A stretch of 53,486 nucleotides of DNA from assembly GCA_000613465.1 (NCBI GenBank), contig BAJA01000037.1:1-53486 (forward strand). Reading direction: 5' to 3'. Within the stretch, counting starts at the first letter, position 1. Each line of letters begins with the position of its first letter. Source of the stretch: Bacteroides nordii WAL 11050 = JCM 12987 (lineage in GTDB: Bacteria; Bacteroidota; Bacteroidia; Bacteroidales; Bacteroidaceae). The translations under genes and the position numbers were made by a program. Positions 45,375 to 53,486 of this stretch are shown in pieces. Under the pieces are notes generated by a model. It was not told where the DNA came from and searched no databases. It saw nothing but the letters and a program-made list of their open reading frames with translations.

Positions 45375-46520
45375 ATGAAAAATTGTACTTTGTTATTCCT
45401 TTTGTTTTTTATGATAACACCAGGCTGCTTAGCTCAGCAGCTATCAAAAGAGGCTTCACAGCCCCGATCTGGTGATGTGCTTTATAAGATACAACAAGAC
45501 TATACTACTTCCGGGGCAAAAGGTTCAGGAGTAGTATGGGATTTTCGTACACAAAAAGCAGATAATGACACCTACAGAGTTGGTTATACCGGTAAGATTG
45601 ATTCTGTACTTTGTCTATCAGAATCCCGTACACAATACAAGTACCGGCTTTCCACTGATTCGTTGCTTCTTATAGGCTATGAGAATGCCAATGCCCGGGT
45701 AGACAACAGGTTTCCGATGATTGCCCTGCACTATCCATTTGCCTATGGCGATTCTATCAGCTCTTATTTCTATGGTGAAGGGAGTTATAGCCATTCTTTA
45801 GGCATCTCTTCCTACGGTTTTTCTTCCGTTGTGGCCGATGGATTAGGGTGTTTGCTACTTCCCGACACGGATACTTTGCGGCAAGTTCTTCGTGTTCGTC
45901 GTGATCAGTATATAGGGCAGACTTACTATGCCAATAGGCATTCTACTCCCTGTATTGACAGTATTCCTCATTTATCCGATACTATACAGGTATGGTTGCA
46001 ACGAGACCCTGCTACCTGGCATGTTGTCCATTGCCAGTGGTATGCTCCCGGCTATCGTTATCCGGTATTCGAAACCTTTGAAAATTCTATATATAAGTCC
46101 GGTATTTTACACAAACACTTCAATACCTCCTTTTATTATCCCCTTACAGAACAGCAATATCTGAAAGATGATCCGGAAAACCGTGCTATTCGTGAACAGT
46201 TAGCGGTCGTTGCAGAAAAAACTCCCGGACAGAATTCGGAAAACAATCCTTCCGTATCAAGACCTGGGTACAGGTCTTTTCTGTTGGATTATACGTTGGT
46301 TCCCGGGAAACAATTGACACTGAACTATCAAATGAATGAACCGGTACAGTTGGAGGTGATTCTTACTACAGTTTCGGGTATTGTTATCCACTATCAGTCT
46401 CCTCACATAGTTTCTGCGGGGGGGTATTCTGAGAAAATAGATGTTTCGCAGAGCGGAGACAAAGAGTTTATTCTTAGTACTATTGTGAATGGAAAGCAAG
46501 AGTCCCGAAAAATAATGTAA
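45375..46520 (+). CDS. secreted protein of unknown function, first gene of the RHS operon
   Basis: This protein of 381 residues has signal peptide MKNCTLLFLLFFMITPGCLA. The body is rich in Tyr, Asp and Ser with no motif I recognise. The C-terminal 75 residues (LDYTLVPGKQLTLNYQMNEP ... FILSTIVNGKQESRKIM) form a short beta-rich tail that resembles a type IX secretion sorting domain in pattern (LEVILTTVSGIVI, GGYSEKIDVSQ). That is a resemblance only, since Bacteroides generally lack a working type IX system. It precedes the RHS genes by 24 nt and is probably their partner in export or surface display. Confidence 0.7.
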   Translation: MKNCTLLFLLFFMITPGCLAQQLSKEASQPRSGDVLYKIQQDYTTSGAKGSGVVWDFRTQKADNDTYRVGYTGKIDSVLCLSESRTQYKYRLSTDSLLLIGYENANARVDNRFPMIALHYPFAYGDSISSYFYGEGSYSHSLGISSYGFSSVVADGLGCLLLPDTDTLRQVLRVRRDQYIGQTYYANRHSTPCIDSIPHLSDTIQVWLQRDPATWHVVHCQWYAPGYRYPVFETFENSIYKSGILHKHFNTSFYYPLTEQQYLKDDPENRAIREQLAVVAEKTPGQNSENNPSVSRPGYRSFLLDYTLVPGKQLTLNYQMNEPVQLEVILTTVSGIVIHYQSPHIVSAGGYSEKIDVSQSGDKEFILSTIVNGKQESRKIM

Positions 46521-46544
46521 TAGTGACCTTAAAACTAATTATGT

Positions 46545-49500
46545 ATGAAGATAATAACAATATTTATTTCTGCACTTTTGTACTGTTGTCTTTTGGGAGC
46601 ACAAAAAGGGCAATCGTTATTTAAAGATATTACTCCTTCTCCCAATTCGTGTGCATTAGCGCAATATGTTGACTATCCGGTATCCCTGTATACCGGAACT
46701 CCTTCCATCAATATTCCTATTCATACGATTGAAACAGGGCCTTATAGCTTTCCGATAAATCTTAGTTACCACGCTTCGGGTATCCGGGTTGCACAAGAAG
46801 CTACTTGGGTGGGATTGGGCTGGTGCTTGAATGCCGGCGGTGTGATAACACGTACAATCCGGGGGAAAGATGATCTTGGTACCGGATATTATTATAATGA
46901 GACGGATATTCCTGATGTAGTGGATGGTTCGGTAGATTCGGAGTATATAAGAATGTCTCATGAATATGGTACTCCTTTTCCGTTTCTGTTCCCCAGATTA
47001 TCGCGGGATGCCGAACCGGATGTATTTTATTATAACTTTGGTGGATATACAGGCCGTTTTTATTGTAAATTGGGAGGGCATAAACTGCAACAGGAGAATC
47101 CGGGAAGCGGGTTTATCTATTCTAATCCGGAAGATAATCTGAAGATCGAGGAGATTGAACTACAAGGAACGACTACTTTTATCGGATTTCGAGTAACTGT
47201 TCCTGATGGTACCAGTTACAGTTTCGTGCAACCGGAGATAAAATATTCTCGTTCATATACAGAGTCGAATGCCAGTATGTCAAGTATTGAAGGTAATTTT
47301 GAACAAGGTGATATAGATCCCAGTAATCCGGCAGATAATCATGTGACGGCTTGGTATCTGAAAGATATCTACTATCCAAATGGCGACCGGATTACTTTTG
47401 AATATGATGAAGAGTTGAATGCTTATGTGTCTCCGGTGAGAGTATCGCAACATATATATACAATATTGGCACAAGATGGAAAGAAATTTCCGTATGATAC
47501 ATTTACTCCCAAGGCTACTTACTCTGCTGACCTGACTGTAGAATATCCCCGTCTGAGGCGTATTAGCTGGAAAAACGGGCATATTGATTTTGTTGCAAGC
47601 CAGGATAAAAGAGAAGATGTACGTTCTTTGTATTATTATAAACATAACGCTGATTGGGGTAATCATTTCCCGGCTCGTGCATTGCAGGAGATTAAAATTT
47701 GTGGCTCAGATAAAGAACCTCAGCCTTTGAGTAAGTACTACTTTCATACCTCCTATTTTACTTCATCAGATTCGTGTAAGAATTACCTGTCGCTTCGGCT
47801 GAGACTGGATTCTATAACTGTAACCGGGACAGAGGCACGTAGTGTTATGTATCGCATGGAGTATGACACAACCCATCTTCTTCCTCGTAAGAATAGTTTT
47901 TCTTGTGATCATTGGGGATATTACAACGGTATAAAGAACAATTGCCTTTATCCTTCGATGATTACGGATCAGGATTATGAGGGTTTTGCACATAATATCA
48001 TTATTCCAAAAGGAACTCATTTGCCTGGTGCCAATCGTGGCACACTGCCCGATTATGTAACTTCTTGCATGTTAACGGCCTTTGAGACACCCGAGGGCGG
48101 ACGTACTGAGTTCACTTACGAACCAAAAGCCATTGATGGAGAAAAAGTAAAAATACCTTTGTCTGATGAAGGTACCTGGAAGGAAACATTACGGTTTGTA
48201 AAACCTGCCAGTGAGCATTTGAAAACCAGCCGGTTTTATATGCCGTTTGACGGATATGTGGATTATGATTTCATGTATGGTGGTAATGAATTTCACGCAG
48301 AGGAAGAGAAGGGAACTGTTATTTTTGGTTTTCGTGATCGCAGGCATACGGCAAAAGATATAAATTGGGATGACCGGTCAATCCGGGGGCGTAAAGTTTA
48401 TCTGACAGAAGGTTTTTACACTTTTGATATGCAGTCAAATACTACTGTTGTGGAACAAACGGCAACTTTAAAGTTATATAAGGTTCCTTATTATAAAGGG
48501 TTGCCTCTTGCTGGTGGAGTTCGTATAGCTCAGATCAAATCACCGTCAACTCTCCGGAAATATCAATATATGAATGATAATTGGAAAAGTTCGGGCATTC
48601 AGATACGTAACCCTTTATACGCTGTCCGTGAAGTCTCTCTTTGCTATGATGTTTCACCTGCAGATCCCGGTAATTATTATGTGGCTGGTCGTACGGTTGT
48701 ATTGAACCGTTCTTCCGGTTCTGTTAATCCAATGGAAAGCCCGACAGCCGGAGTAGCGGTTGGTTATAGCCAAGTAAGTGTATTGACAGATACATTGCGG
48801 GAAGACTTTTATTATTATAACAGGAAAGAGAAAGATGGAGCAGTTCCCGGATTTCCGGGAGAATTCATTTTTCAAAATGGGAAATTGCGTCGACATTGTA
48901 TCTATGAAAACGAAAGAATGACAAAAGCTACTTACTATACTTATCAGGAACGGGAGATTATGAGATTAAAGGCGCTTCGGGAGGACCCGGGTAATTTCTT
49001 TGTTATTTCGAAGTACCATATTCCGATCACATTCTGTGCTGTGTCTCATCAGTATGATTCAATTATCGATATTCACGGAACGACTCCGGTTGTTCGTAAT
49101 TTGATGAATAGTTATCTATACAACACAACCAACTTCCAGCCTCGGACTATAACTAAAAAAGTAACAGACCGGAATCTGAATGAAACTCATGAGATATTTT
49201 ATTCTGTTGATTTTAAAGATCGTTCACCTTATAAAGAGATGTGTGAGAAGAATTTAGTCTGTACACCTGTTGAAGAGAATTTTCGTAAAGGGGCACAAAA
49301 TCGATTAGTTCGGAAAACGCTCCATACATACAAGGAGAATAATAAGAATAGTCAGTTTGTTCCGGAAGCCGATTATATTTATTATCAACCATTTGGTAAG
49401 GAAGAACCTTCTTCTTTATATGGCGATATGAGCTTGTTTGGAAAAGCGGAAACTACCTATGCAGACTATGACCCTCAGAGTAATTGCACCTCTATACAAA

Positions 49501-49862
49501 GCCGGATGGGGCAGACGGCTGTTTATGTGTGGGGATATAAGTCACAATATCCTATTGCACAAATTTTTAATGCGACTATAGAAGAGGTAAAAGCGCAAGG
49601 AATTGATGTTGACGTTATCGGGCGTTCCGATGAACCGACTCAGGCACAGTGGCAGGCTTTGCATACCCTTCGCACTAAACTTCCACGTGCGGAAGTTATT
49701 ATAATGACTTATCGTCCGTCAGTGGGCATCACTTCAAAGACAGATGGACGGGGTATCACCACTTATTATGAATATGATGATATGGGACGCCTGAACTGTA
49801 TACGGGATAATGACCATAACATCATTCAAACAAATCACCTTAAAATGGCTACTGAAAAATGA
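46545..49862 (+). CDS. secreted RHS/YD-repeat-type protein, N-terminal half of a split system
   Basis: This protein of 1105 residues has signal peptide MKIITIFISALLYCCLLGAQ. Its N-terminal region (PVSLYTGTPSINIPIHTIET, INLSYHASGIRVAQEATWVG) resembles the opening domain of large RHS-type shell proteins in Bacteroidetes. The body is Tyr/Gly/Asp-rich beta sequence with spaced YD-type motifs, and the C-terminus ends in a clear YD repeat: ITTYYEYDDMGRLNCIRDND. It stops by a 4-nt ATGA overlap with the next gene, which continues the YD-repeat series. The two together probably build one shell. Confidence 0.8.
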   Translation: MKIITIFISALLYCCLLGAQKGQSLFKDITPSPNSCALAQYVDYPVSLYTGTPSINIPIHTIETGPYSFPINLSYHASGIRVAQEATWVGLGWCLNAGGVITRTIRGKDDLGTGYYYNETDIPDVVDGSVDSEYIRMSHEYGTPFPFLFPRLSRDAEPDVFYYNFGGYTGRFYCKLGGHKLQQENPGSGFIYSNPEDNLKIEEIELQGTTTFIGFRVTVPDGTSYSFVQPEIKYSRSYTESNASMSSIEGNFEQGDIDPSNPADNHVTAWYLKDIYYPNGDRITFEYDEELNAYVSPVRVSQHIYTILAQDGKKFPYDTFTPKATYSADLTVEYPRLRRISWKNGHIDFVASQDKREDVRSLYYYKHNADWGNHFPARALQEIKICGSDKEPQPLSKYYFHTSYFTSSDSCKNYLSLRLRLDSITVTGTEARSVMYRMEYDTTHLLPRKNSFSCDHWGYYNGIKNNCLYPSMITDQDYEGFAHNIIIPKGTHLPGANRGTLPDYVTSCMLTAFETPEGGRTEFTYEPKAIDGEKVKIPLSDEGTWKETLRFVKPASEHLKTSRFYMPFDGYVDYDFMYGGNEFHAEEEKGTVIFGFRDRRHTAKDINWDDRSIRGRKVYLTEGFYTFDMQSNTTVVEQTATLKLYKVPYYKGLPLAGGVRIAQIKSPSTLRKYQYMNDNWKSSGIQIRNPLYAVREVSLCYDVSPADPGNYYVAGRTVVLNRSSGSVNPMESPTAGVAVGYSQVSVLTDTLREDFYYYNRKEKDGAVPGFPGEFIFQNGKLRRHCIYENERMTKATYYTYQEREIMRLKALREDPGNFFVISKYHIPITFCAVSHQYDSIIDIHGTTPVVRNLMNSYLYNTTNFQPRTITKKVTDRNLNETHEIFYSVDFKDRSPYKEMCEKNLVCTPVEENFRKGAQNRLVRKTLHTYKENNKNSQFVPEADYIYYQPFGKEEPSSLYGDMSLFGKAETTYADYDPQSNCTSIQSRMGQTAVYVWGYKSQYPIAQIFNATIEEVKAQGIDVDVIGRSDEPTQAQWQALHTLRTKLPRAEVIIMTYRPSVGITSKTDGRGITTYYEYDDMGRLNCIRDNDHNIIQTNHLKMATEK

Positions 49863-52800
49863 AACGCACATTAATTATATATAGTCTTTGCTTGCTGCTT
49901 GTTCATGTGGCAGTACGCATTTGCGCTCAGGAGAATAGTATCACTTCTCACATTTTGCGTGAGCCGGTTCAGGAGTTGTCAGCAGTTAATGAAAACAATT
50001 CCCTCACTACTATTGAGTATTATGATTCTGCCGGCCGGTTAATTCAAAAGCTTCAGAAAGGGATTAGTCCTGATAAAGGGGATTTGGCAAACTATATCGT
50101 TTATAATACGGTTGGCCAGAAATCACAAGAGTATCTTCCGTTTCCTTTTTCCGGTAATAACGGGGCTTTTGTTTCTCATGCAAATTTTGAGTCTTCAGGT
50201 AGTGCATGGTCTCATGATTATTGTTATGAACCTGTTATCGGAGGGCAGTTGCGAGAAGTTTCGGGGCTTCATTTAGGTGGTAAAAATGTTACTTATAAGT
50301 ATCGGCTGAGCACTTCTGCTATACCGGAGTTGAATGCTTTTGAATTCAGAATGCAAGGGCCCACTACACTTGAAAAACGTATAGCAGCGACAGGGGCCTA
50401 TCAGGTTACCTGGGAAACGGATGAGGATGGCCATCAAACTTTGCTTTTTGTGGATAATAACGAACGTACAGTGTTGAAGCGTCAAATAGGAGAAGACGGA
50501 TATCATGATACTTATTCTGTATACGATAATTATGATCGTCTTTGTTGTGTTCTTCCCCCTGCTGCTGTAGACGGATATACCTCTTTCAACAATCAAAGTC
50601 TGTCTGAGGGGAATTATCTTGATTTATATGCCTATTTTTATATCTATGATGATGATAACCAATGTGTGGAAGTGAAATATCCGGGTGCAGACTGGATCTA
50701 TACAGTATATGATGGAGATCATCGCCCGATTCTGATACAAGATGCTAACAGGAGAGTAAAAGGTGAATGGAGTTTCATTAAATATGATGGGCTTGGACGG
50801 GCCGTTGTAGAGGGGACGGTCAAAGATAGCCGTAGCCGTGAAGAACTGGCAGCACTCTACCGGGATGTACTGATACGCGAAAATTACAGGGGCGCTTCCG
50901 GTTCATGCATGGGTTATTCCGACAATGTGAAACTGGGGCAGGGAGGATATACATTCATTTGTGTTCGGTATTATGATACCTATGATTTTACAGAACTTAC
51001 TGCAGAGTGGCCCTCTGTCGACATTTCCACTTCCGTTTCTGCAAAAGGATTGCAGACAGGGGTGTTTGAATCTGTATTGAATCTTCCGGATAAAGGGCGG
51101 TATACAGTCAGTCGGTATGATGATAAAGCGCGGTTACTTACTCAGTCTTCAAAAGAAACATTATCTGGCAACAGCCTGTCTGTAAATTATAATTACAACT
51201 TTCAGGGGGCATTGATACAGAGTGAATCGCATTATGACAATCGTTACTCTTTGAAGTCGAATTATACCTATGACCATGCCGCACGTGAAAAAAGCAGTAC
51301 CTATGCTTTAGGATATGGGGCAACTCGGCATACTTCTCCTTTGCGTACATTTAATTACGACTCTTACGGACGTGTTATTGAAAAGCAATTGCAGGGTGAT
51401 AAAGTTGCAGTGATGTATAATTACCAGAATGATGGGACTCTATATAATATTATCAGTACGAGCCGGTTTAATGAAACTCTTTATTATGGGAATTCTATGT
51501 TGCCCTATCAACTCTCTCGTTGCTACAATGGTAATATAGCCGATATCTCTATTAGTCAGGATGGCCGTTCTTATTTTTATCATTTTGATTATGACGAATT
51601 CAATCGTTTGACTTCAGGCATGATGTACGGGATGAGTGGTAGCCGTTTAAAGAATGATGAGTTCTATAGTTATGATAAGATGGGTAATATCACGTCTTTA
51701 TATCGTTTGGAGGAAGCAGGAACTGTAAATGGTTTGGATATTCATTATCGGGGTAATCAGCTATTGAAGGTGACCGATGACAACAAAAGTTTTCATGGCA
51801 CTTATGATTTCGCCATTTATCCCGATCTTGCTGATAGCGAACAAGAGTATTATTATGATGGTAATGGCAATGAAACAGCTAATCTTGACAAGAATATTGT
51901 GGCAGTACGCTATAATATCCTTAATCTACCAGATACGGTACAATTTGGTGATGGCAACCGTATCGTAAATTATTATCTGTCAAGTGGTATCAAGTTGGGC
52001 AGTATTTCCCGTACTTATACCACTCCGCTCTCCGTACCCTTGGATAAGATAACCAATAGTACCGATCCTTTTGTAGAAACTAAAGAGTGGCGTAATGGAG
52101 AAATGCACTACAAAGGTGATGTTGCGGAACGGATAGATATTCAGGATGGTTATTTGCAATTATGTGTAAATAAAACATCCGGCAATTTGGATTCTCTTAA
52201 ATCTTATGCGTATGTTTGCGATCATTTGGGTAGTGTCCGCCAGGTTTGCGATGCTGTGACAGGCAATGTAGTCCAGAGTTTAGAGTATTACCCGTCCGGA
52301 TTGATCTTTCGTAGCACGAACTATGATCTTCAACCAGATAAATATACGGGCAAGGAGTTGATTTCCATGCATGGTCTGAATCAATATTATTCAAAGGCAC
52401 GCATGCAAGAGTTTCAGATCCCTCATTTTACAACCCGGGATCCGTTGTGCGAGAAATATTATGATGTAAGTCCATATGGATACTGTAATAATAACTTAAT
52501 GAGATTTATAGATCCAAGTGGTATGAATTATACTGATTATAGAAATGACAAAGGGGAACTGTTATTTAAAACTAGTGATGGAATTTCAGATATTATAATC
52601 GTTAGAGATCCTGATGTTGCTGCTTTAGAAAAAAAAGGAGAGAAATTAGAGGAAGAAGGTAAATTGAATGATCCTCAGGCTAATAAGGAAGTATTACATC
52701 CTTTAGGAAAGGATATTACTGAATATAAAAATAGTTATAAAACAGGTAATGATAATGTAGATAATGGTTATGTGATAGGCTATGATGTTACTTATAATGG

Positions 52801-52990
52801 TAAATCAGGAATTGCTACTACCATTTGGATGCATATTCAAGGTGTTTCAGATGAGGGTGCTCAGATTCTTGGAGGGTACCACATAGGAAAGTCTGAAGGT
52901 CAAATAGATAGGATACAAGGGAGAATTAATAGATTAGAACCTTTTAAAGGATTAAAGAATAATAAACCACTTATAAAATTTGAAAAATGA
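49859..52990 (+). CDS. secreted RHS-core protein with variable C-terminal tip (candidate polymorphic toxin)
   Basis: This protein of 1043 residues has signal peptide MKRTLIIYSLCLLLVHVAVR. YD repeats follow (TIEYYDSAGRLIQKLQKG, YSVYDNYDRLCCVLPPAA, FDYDEFNRLTSGMMYGM). The RHS-associated core is near 775-890: YVCDHLGSVRQVCDAVTGNV, KYTGKELISMHGLNQYYSKA, YGYCNNNLMRFIDPSGM. The last 155 or so residues, after PSGM, are a different, Lys/Asp-rich sequence whose DNA is much more AT-rich than the rest. That is the pattern of exchangeable toxin tips in RHS proteins. No catalytic family is recognisable; His residues in IWMHIQG and GGYHIGKSEG are conspicuous. It overlaps the next gene by 4 nt. Confidence 0.82.
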   Translation: MKRTLIIYSLCLLLVHVAVRICAQENSITSHILREPVQELSAVNENNSLTTIEYYDSAGRLIQKLQKGISPDKGDLANYIVYNTVGQKSQEYLPFPFSGNNGAFVSHANFESSGSAWSHDYCYEPVIGGQLREVSGLHLGGKNVTYKYRLSTSAIPELNAFEFRMQGPTTLEKRIAATGAYQVTWETDEDGHQTLLFVDNNERTVLKRQIGEDGYHDTYSVYDNYDRLCCVLPPAAVDGYTSFNNQSLSEGNYLDLYAYFYIYDDDNQCVEVKYPGADWIYTVYDGDHRPILIQDANRRVKGEWSFIKYDGLGRAVVEGTVKDSRSREELAALYRDVLIRENYRGASGSCMGYSDNVKLGQGGYTFICVRYYDTYDFTELTAEWPSVDISTSVSAKGLQTGVFESVLNLPDKGRYTVSRYDDKARLLTQSSKETLSGNSLSVNYNYNFQGALIQSESHYDNRYSLKSNYTYDHAAREKSSTYALGYGATRHTSPLRTFNYDSYGRVIEKQLQGDKVAVMYNYQNDGTLYNIISTSRFNETLYYGNSMLPYQLSRCYNGNIADISISQDGRSYFYHFDYDEFNRLTSGMMYGMSGSRLKNDEFYSYDKMGNITSLYRLEEAGTVNGLDIHYRGNQLLKVTDDNKSFHGTYDFAIYPDLADSEQEYYYDGNGNETANLDKNIVAVRYNILNLPDTVQFGDGNRIVNYYLSSGIKLGSISRTYTTPLSVPLDKITNSTDPFVETKEWRNGEMHYKGDVAERIDIQDGYLQLCVNKTSGNLDSLKSYAYVCDHLGSVRQVCDAVTGNVVQSLEYYPSGLIFRSTNYDLQPDKYTGKELISMHGLNQYYSKARMQEFQIPHFTTRDPLCEKYYDVSPYGYCNNNLMRFIDPSGMNYTDYRNDKGELLFKTSDGISDIIIVRDPDVAALEKKGEKLEEEGKLNDPQANKEVLHPLGKDITEYKNSYKTGNDNVDNGYVIGYDVTYNGKSGIATTIWMHIQGVSDEGAQILGGYHIGKSEGQIDRIQGRINRLEPFKGLKNNKPLIKFEK

Positions 52991-53370
52991 AAAAGGATAT
53001 TTGTTATGGAATAATATTGTTCTTTATAATAAGATCAATTTTGGGATTTACTGAGTTAATCGGGTATGAAATAATTGTGAATTTTGTTCATAATATTTAT
53101 ATAGCTCCGTCTTTATTGGCAATTGTTGCATTTACTTTATTAGTAACATGTTTTCGCGTAAAGAAACTTCCTTATATACGGTTCTGGATTATCCCTTTGA
53201 TACTTTTCATTAATTTACTATCTGCATATTTAAATTATTCAAAAGAATTAATTGAAATTTATTCAGAAGTAGAAAGAGCATTATTATTCTCTCTAATGAC
53301 TGGTATTCGAGAAATATCACTTATACTTCTTGTTATTATTGCTTATGTAAAATATTATCGATTAAAATAG
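52987..53370 (+). CDS. four-helix membrane protein, candidate immunity protein
   Basis: This protein of 127 residues begins MKKDICYGIILFFIIRSIL. Four hydrophobic segments are visible at about 6-30, 41-60, 65-83 and 106-123. It is as AT-rich as the toxin tip and starts inside the stop of the RHS-core gene (ATGA), so the two are translationally coupled. Size, location and membrane nature fit an immunity protein for a toxin acting at or entering through the inner membrane. I recognise no family. Function is inferred only from context. Confidence 0.65.
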   Translation: MKKDICYGIILFFIIRSILGFTELIGYEIIVNFVHNIYIAPSLLAIVAFTLLVTCFRVKKLPYIRFWIIPLILFINLLSAYLNYSKELIEIYSEVERALLFSLMTGIREISLILLVIIAYVKYYRLK

Positions 53371-53486
53371 TATTGCACTATAAATTTGATGTAGAAATAG
53401 AAAATGATTACTTTACAATAATAATATTCTTAGATAGAAAAGTAGTAATTCTTATTTATAGAAATACGTATTTAATTGCACGTTAA
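53371..53486 (+). other. AT-rich tail with a possible small ORF fragment
   Basis: From a TTG at 53373 a frame of 37 codons reads HYKFDVEIENDYFTIIIFLD and ends in TAA on the last base of the window. There is no ATG or ribosome binding site, so it is either a degraded cassette remnant or chance. It shares the AT-rich composition of the tip/immunity module. Confidence 0.25.

Overview
The window comes from a Bacteroides chromosome, most like B. fragilis. Many genes are preceded by the Bacteroides-type -7 element TAnnTTTG, and the sialic acid locus has the nanL-nanE-nanT-nanH...nanO-nanU content known from B. fragilis. SusC/SusD-type proteins, UpxY and a Bacteroidales 6S-like RNA agree. No species marker was tested, so the species is an inference.

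Layout. Positions 1-~6380 are the GC-rich end of a CTnDOT-like integrative conjugative element: topoisomerase III (Exc-like), an orf3-like DUF4099/DUF3945 protein, two Xis-like helix-turn-helix proteins, two more small HTH genes, a small conserved protein and an IntDOT-like integrase. The right junction probably lies in the promoter of yqgF. 6.39-13.5 kb is core housekeeping DNA (yqgF, def, a TPR protein, thrS, infC, rpmI, rplT), followed by a 6S-like RNA. 13.5-21.6 kb holds a flavodoxin/ferredoxin protein, xpt, an aryl-CoA ligase with indolepyruvate oxidoreductase iorAB, mltG, a membrane-anchored nuclease and tRNA-Thr(CGT). 22.1-26.7 kb is a short polysaccharide-export cassette (SLBB export protein, Wzz, UpxY, WbuC-like cupin) with no glycosyltransferases. 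26.7-45.1 kb is the sialic acid locus: a divergent ROK regulator, then nanL, nanE, nanT, nanH sialidase, a GH20 hexosaminidase, a creatininase-family protein, nanM, an SGNH hydrolase, a two-domain sialate O-acetylesterase and nanO/nanU. 45.3-53.4 kb is a separate RHS/YD-repeat operon, split over two secreted proteins, with an AT-rich variable C-terminal tip and an overlapping four-helix membrane protein.

How the genes work together. NanO/NanU import sialic acid across the outer membrane after NanH, the esterases and the hexosaminidase trim host glycans. NanM converts the anomer, NanT imports it across the inner membrane, and NanL and NanE turn it into ManNAc and then GlcNAc. The RHS operon looks like a polymorphic-toxin or surface-protein module with a candidate immunity gene.

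Quality warning. Eleven conserved genes, including essential thrS, are each broken by one frameshift. Ten of the eleven are explained by loss of one G or C from a short G/C run. This looks like assembly or base-calling error rather than gene decay, so I annotate these genes across the shift.
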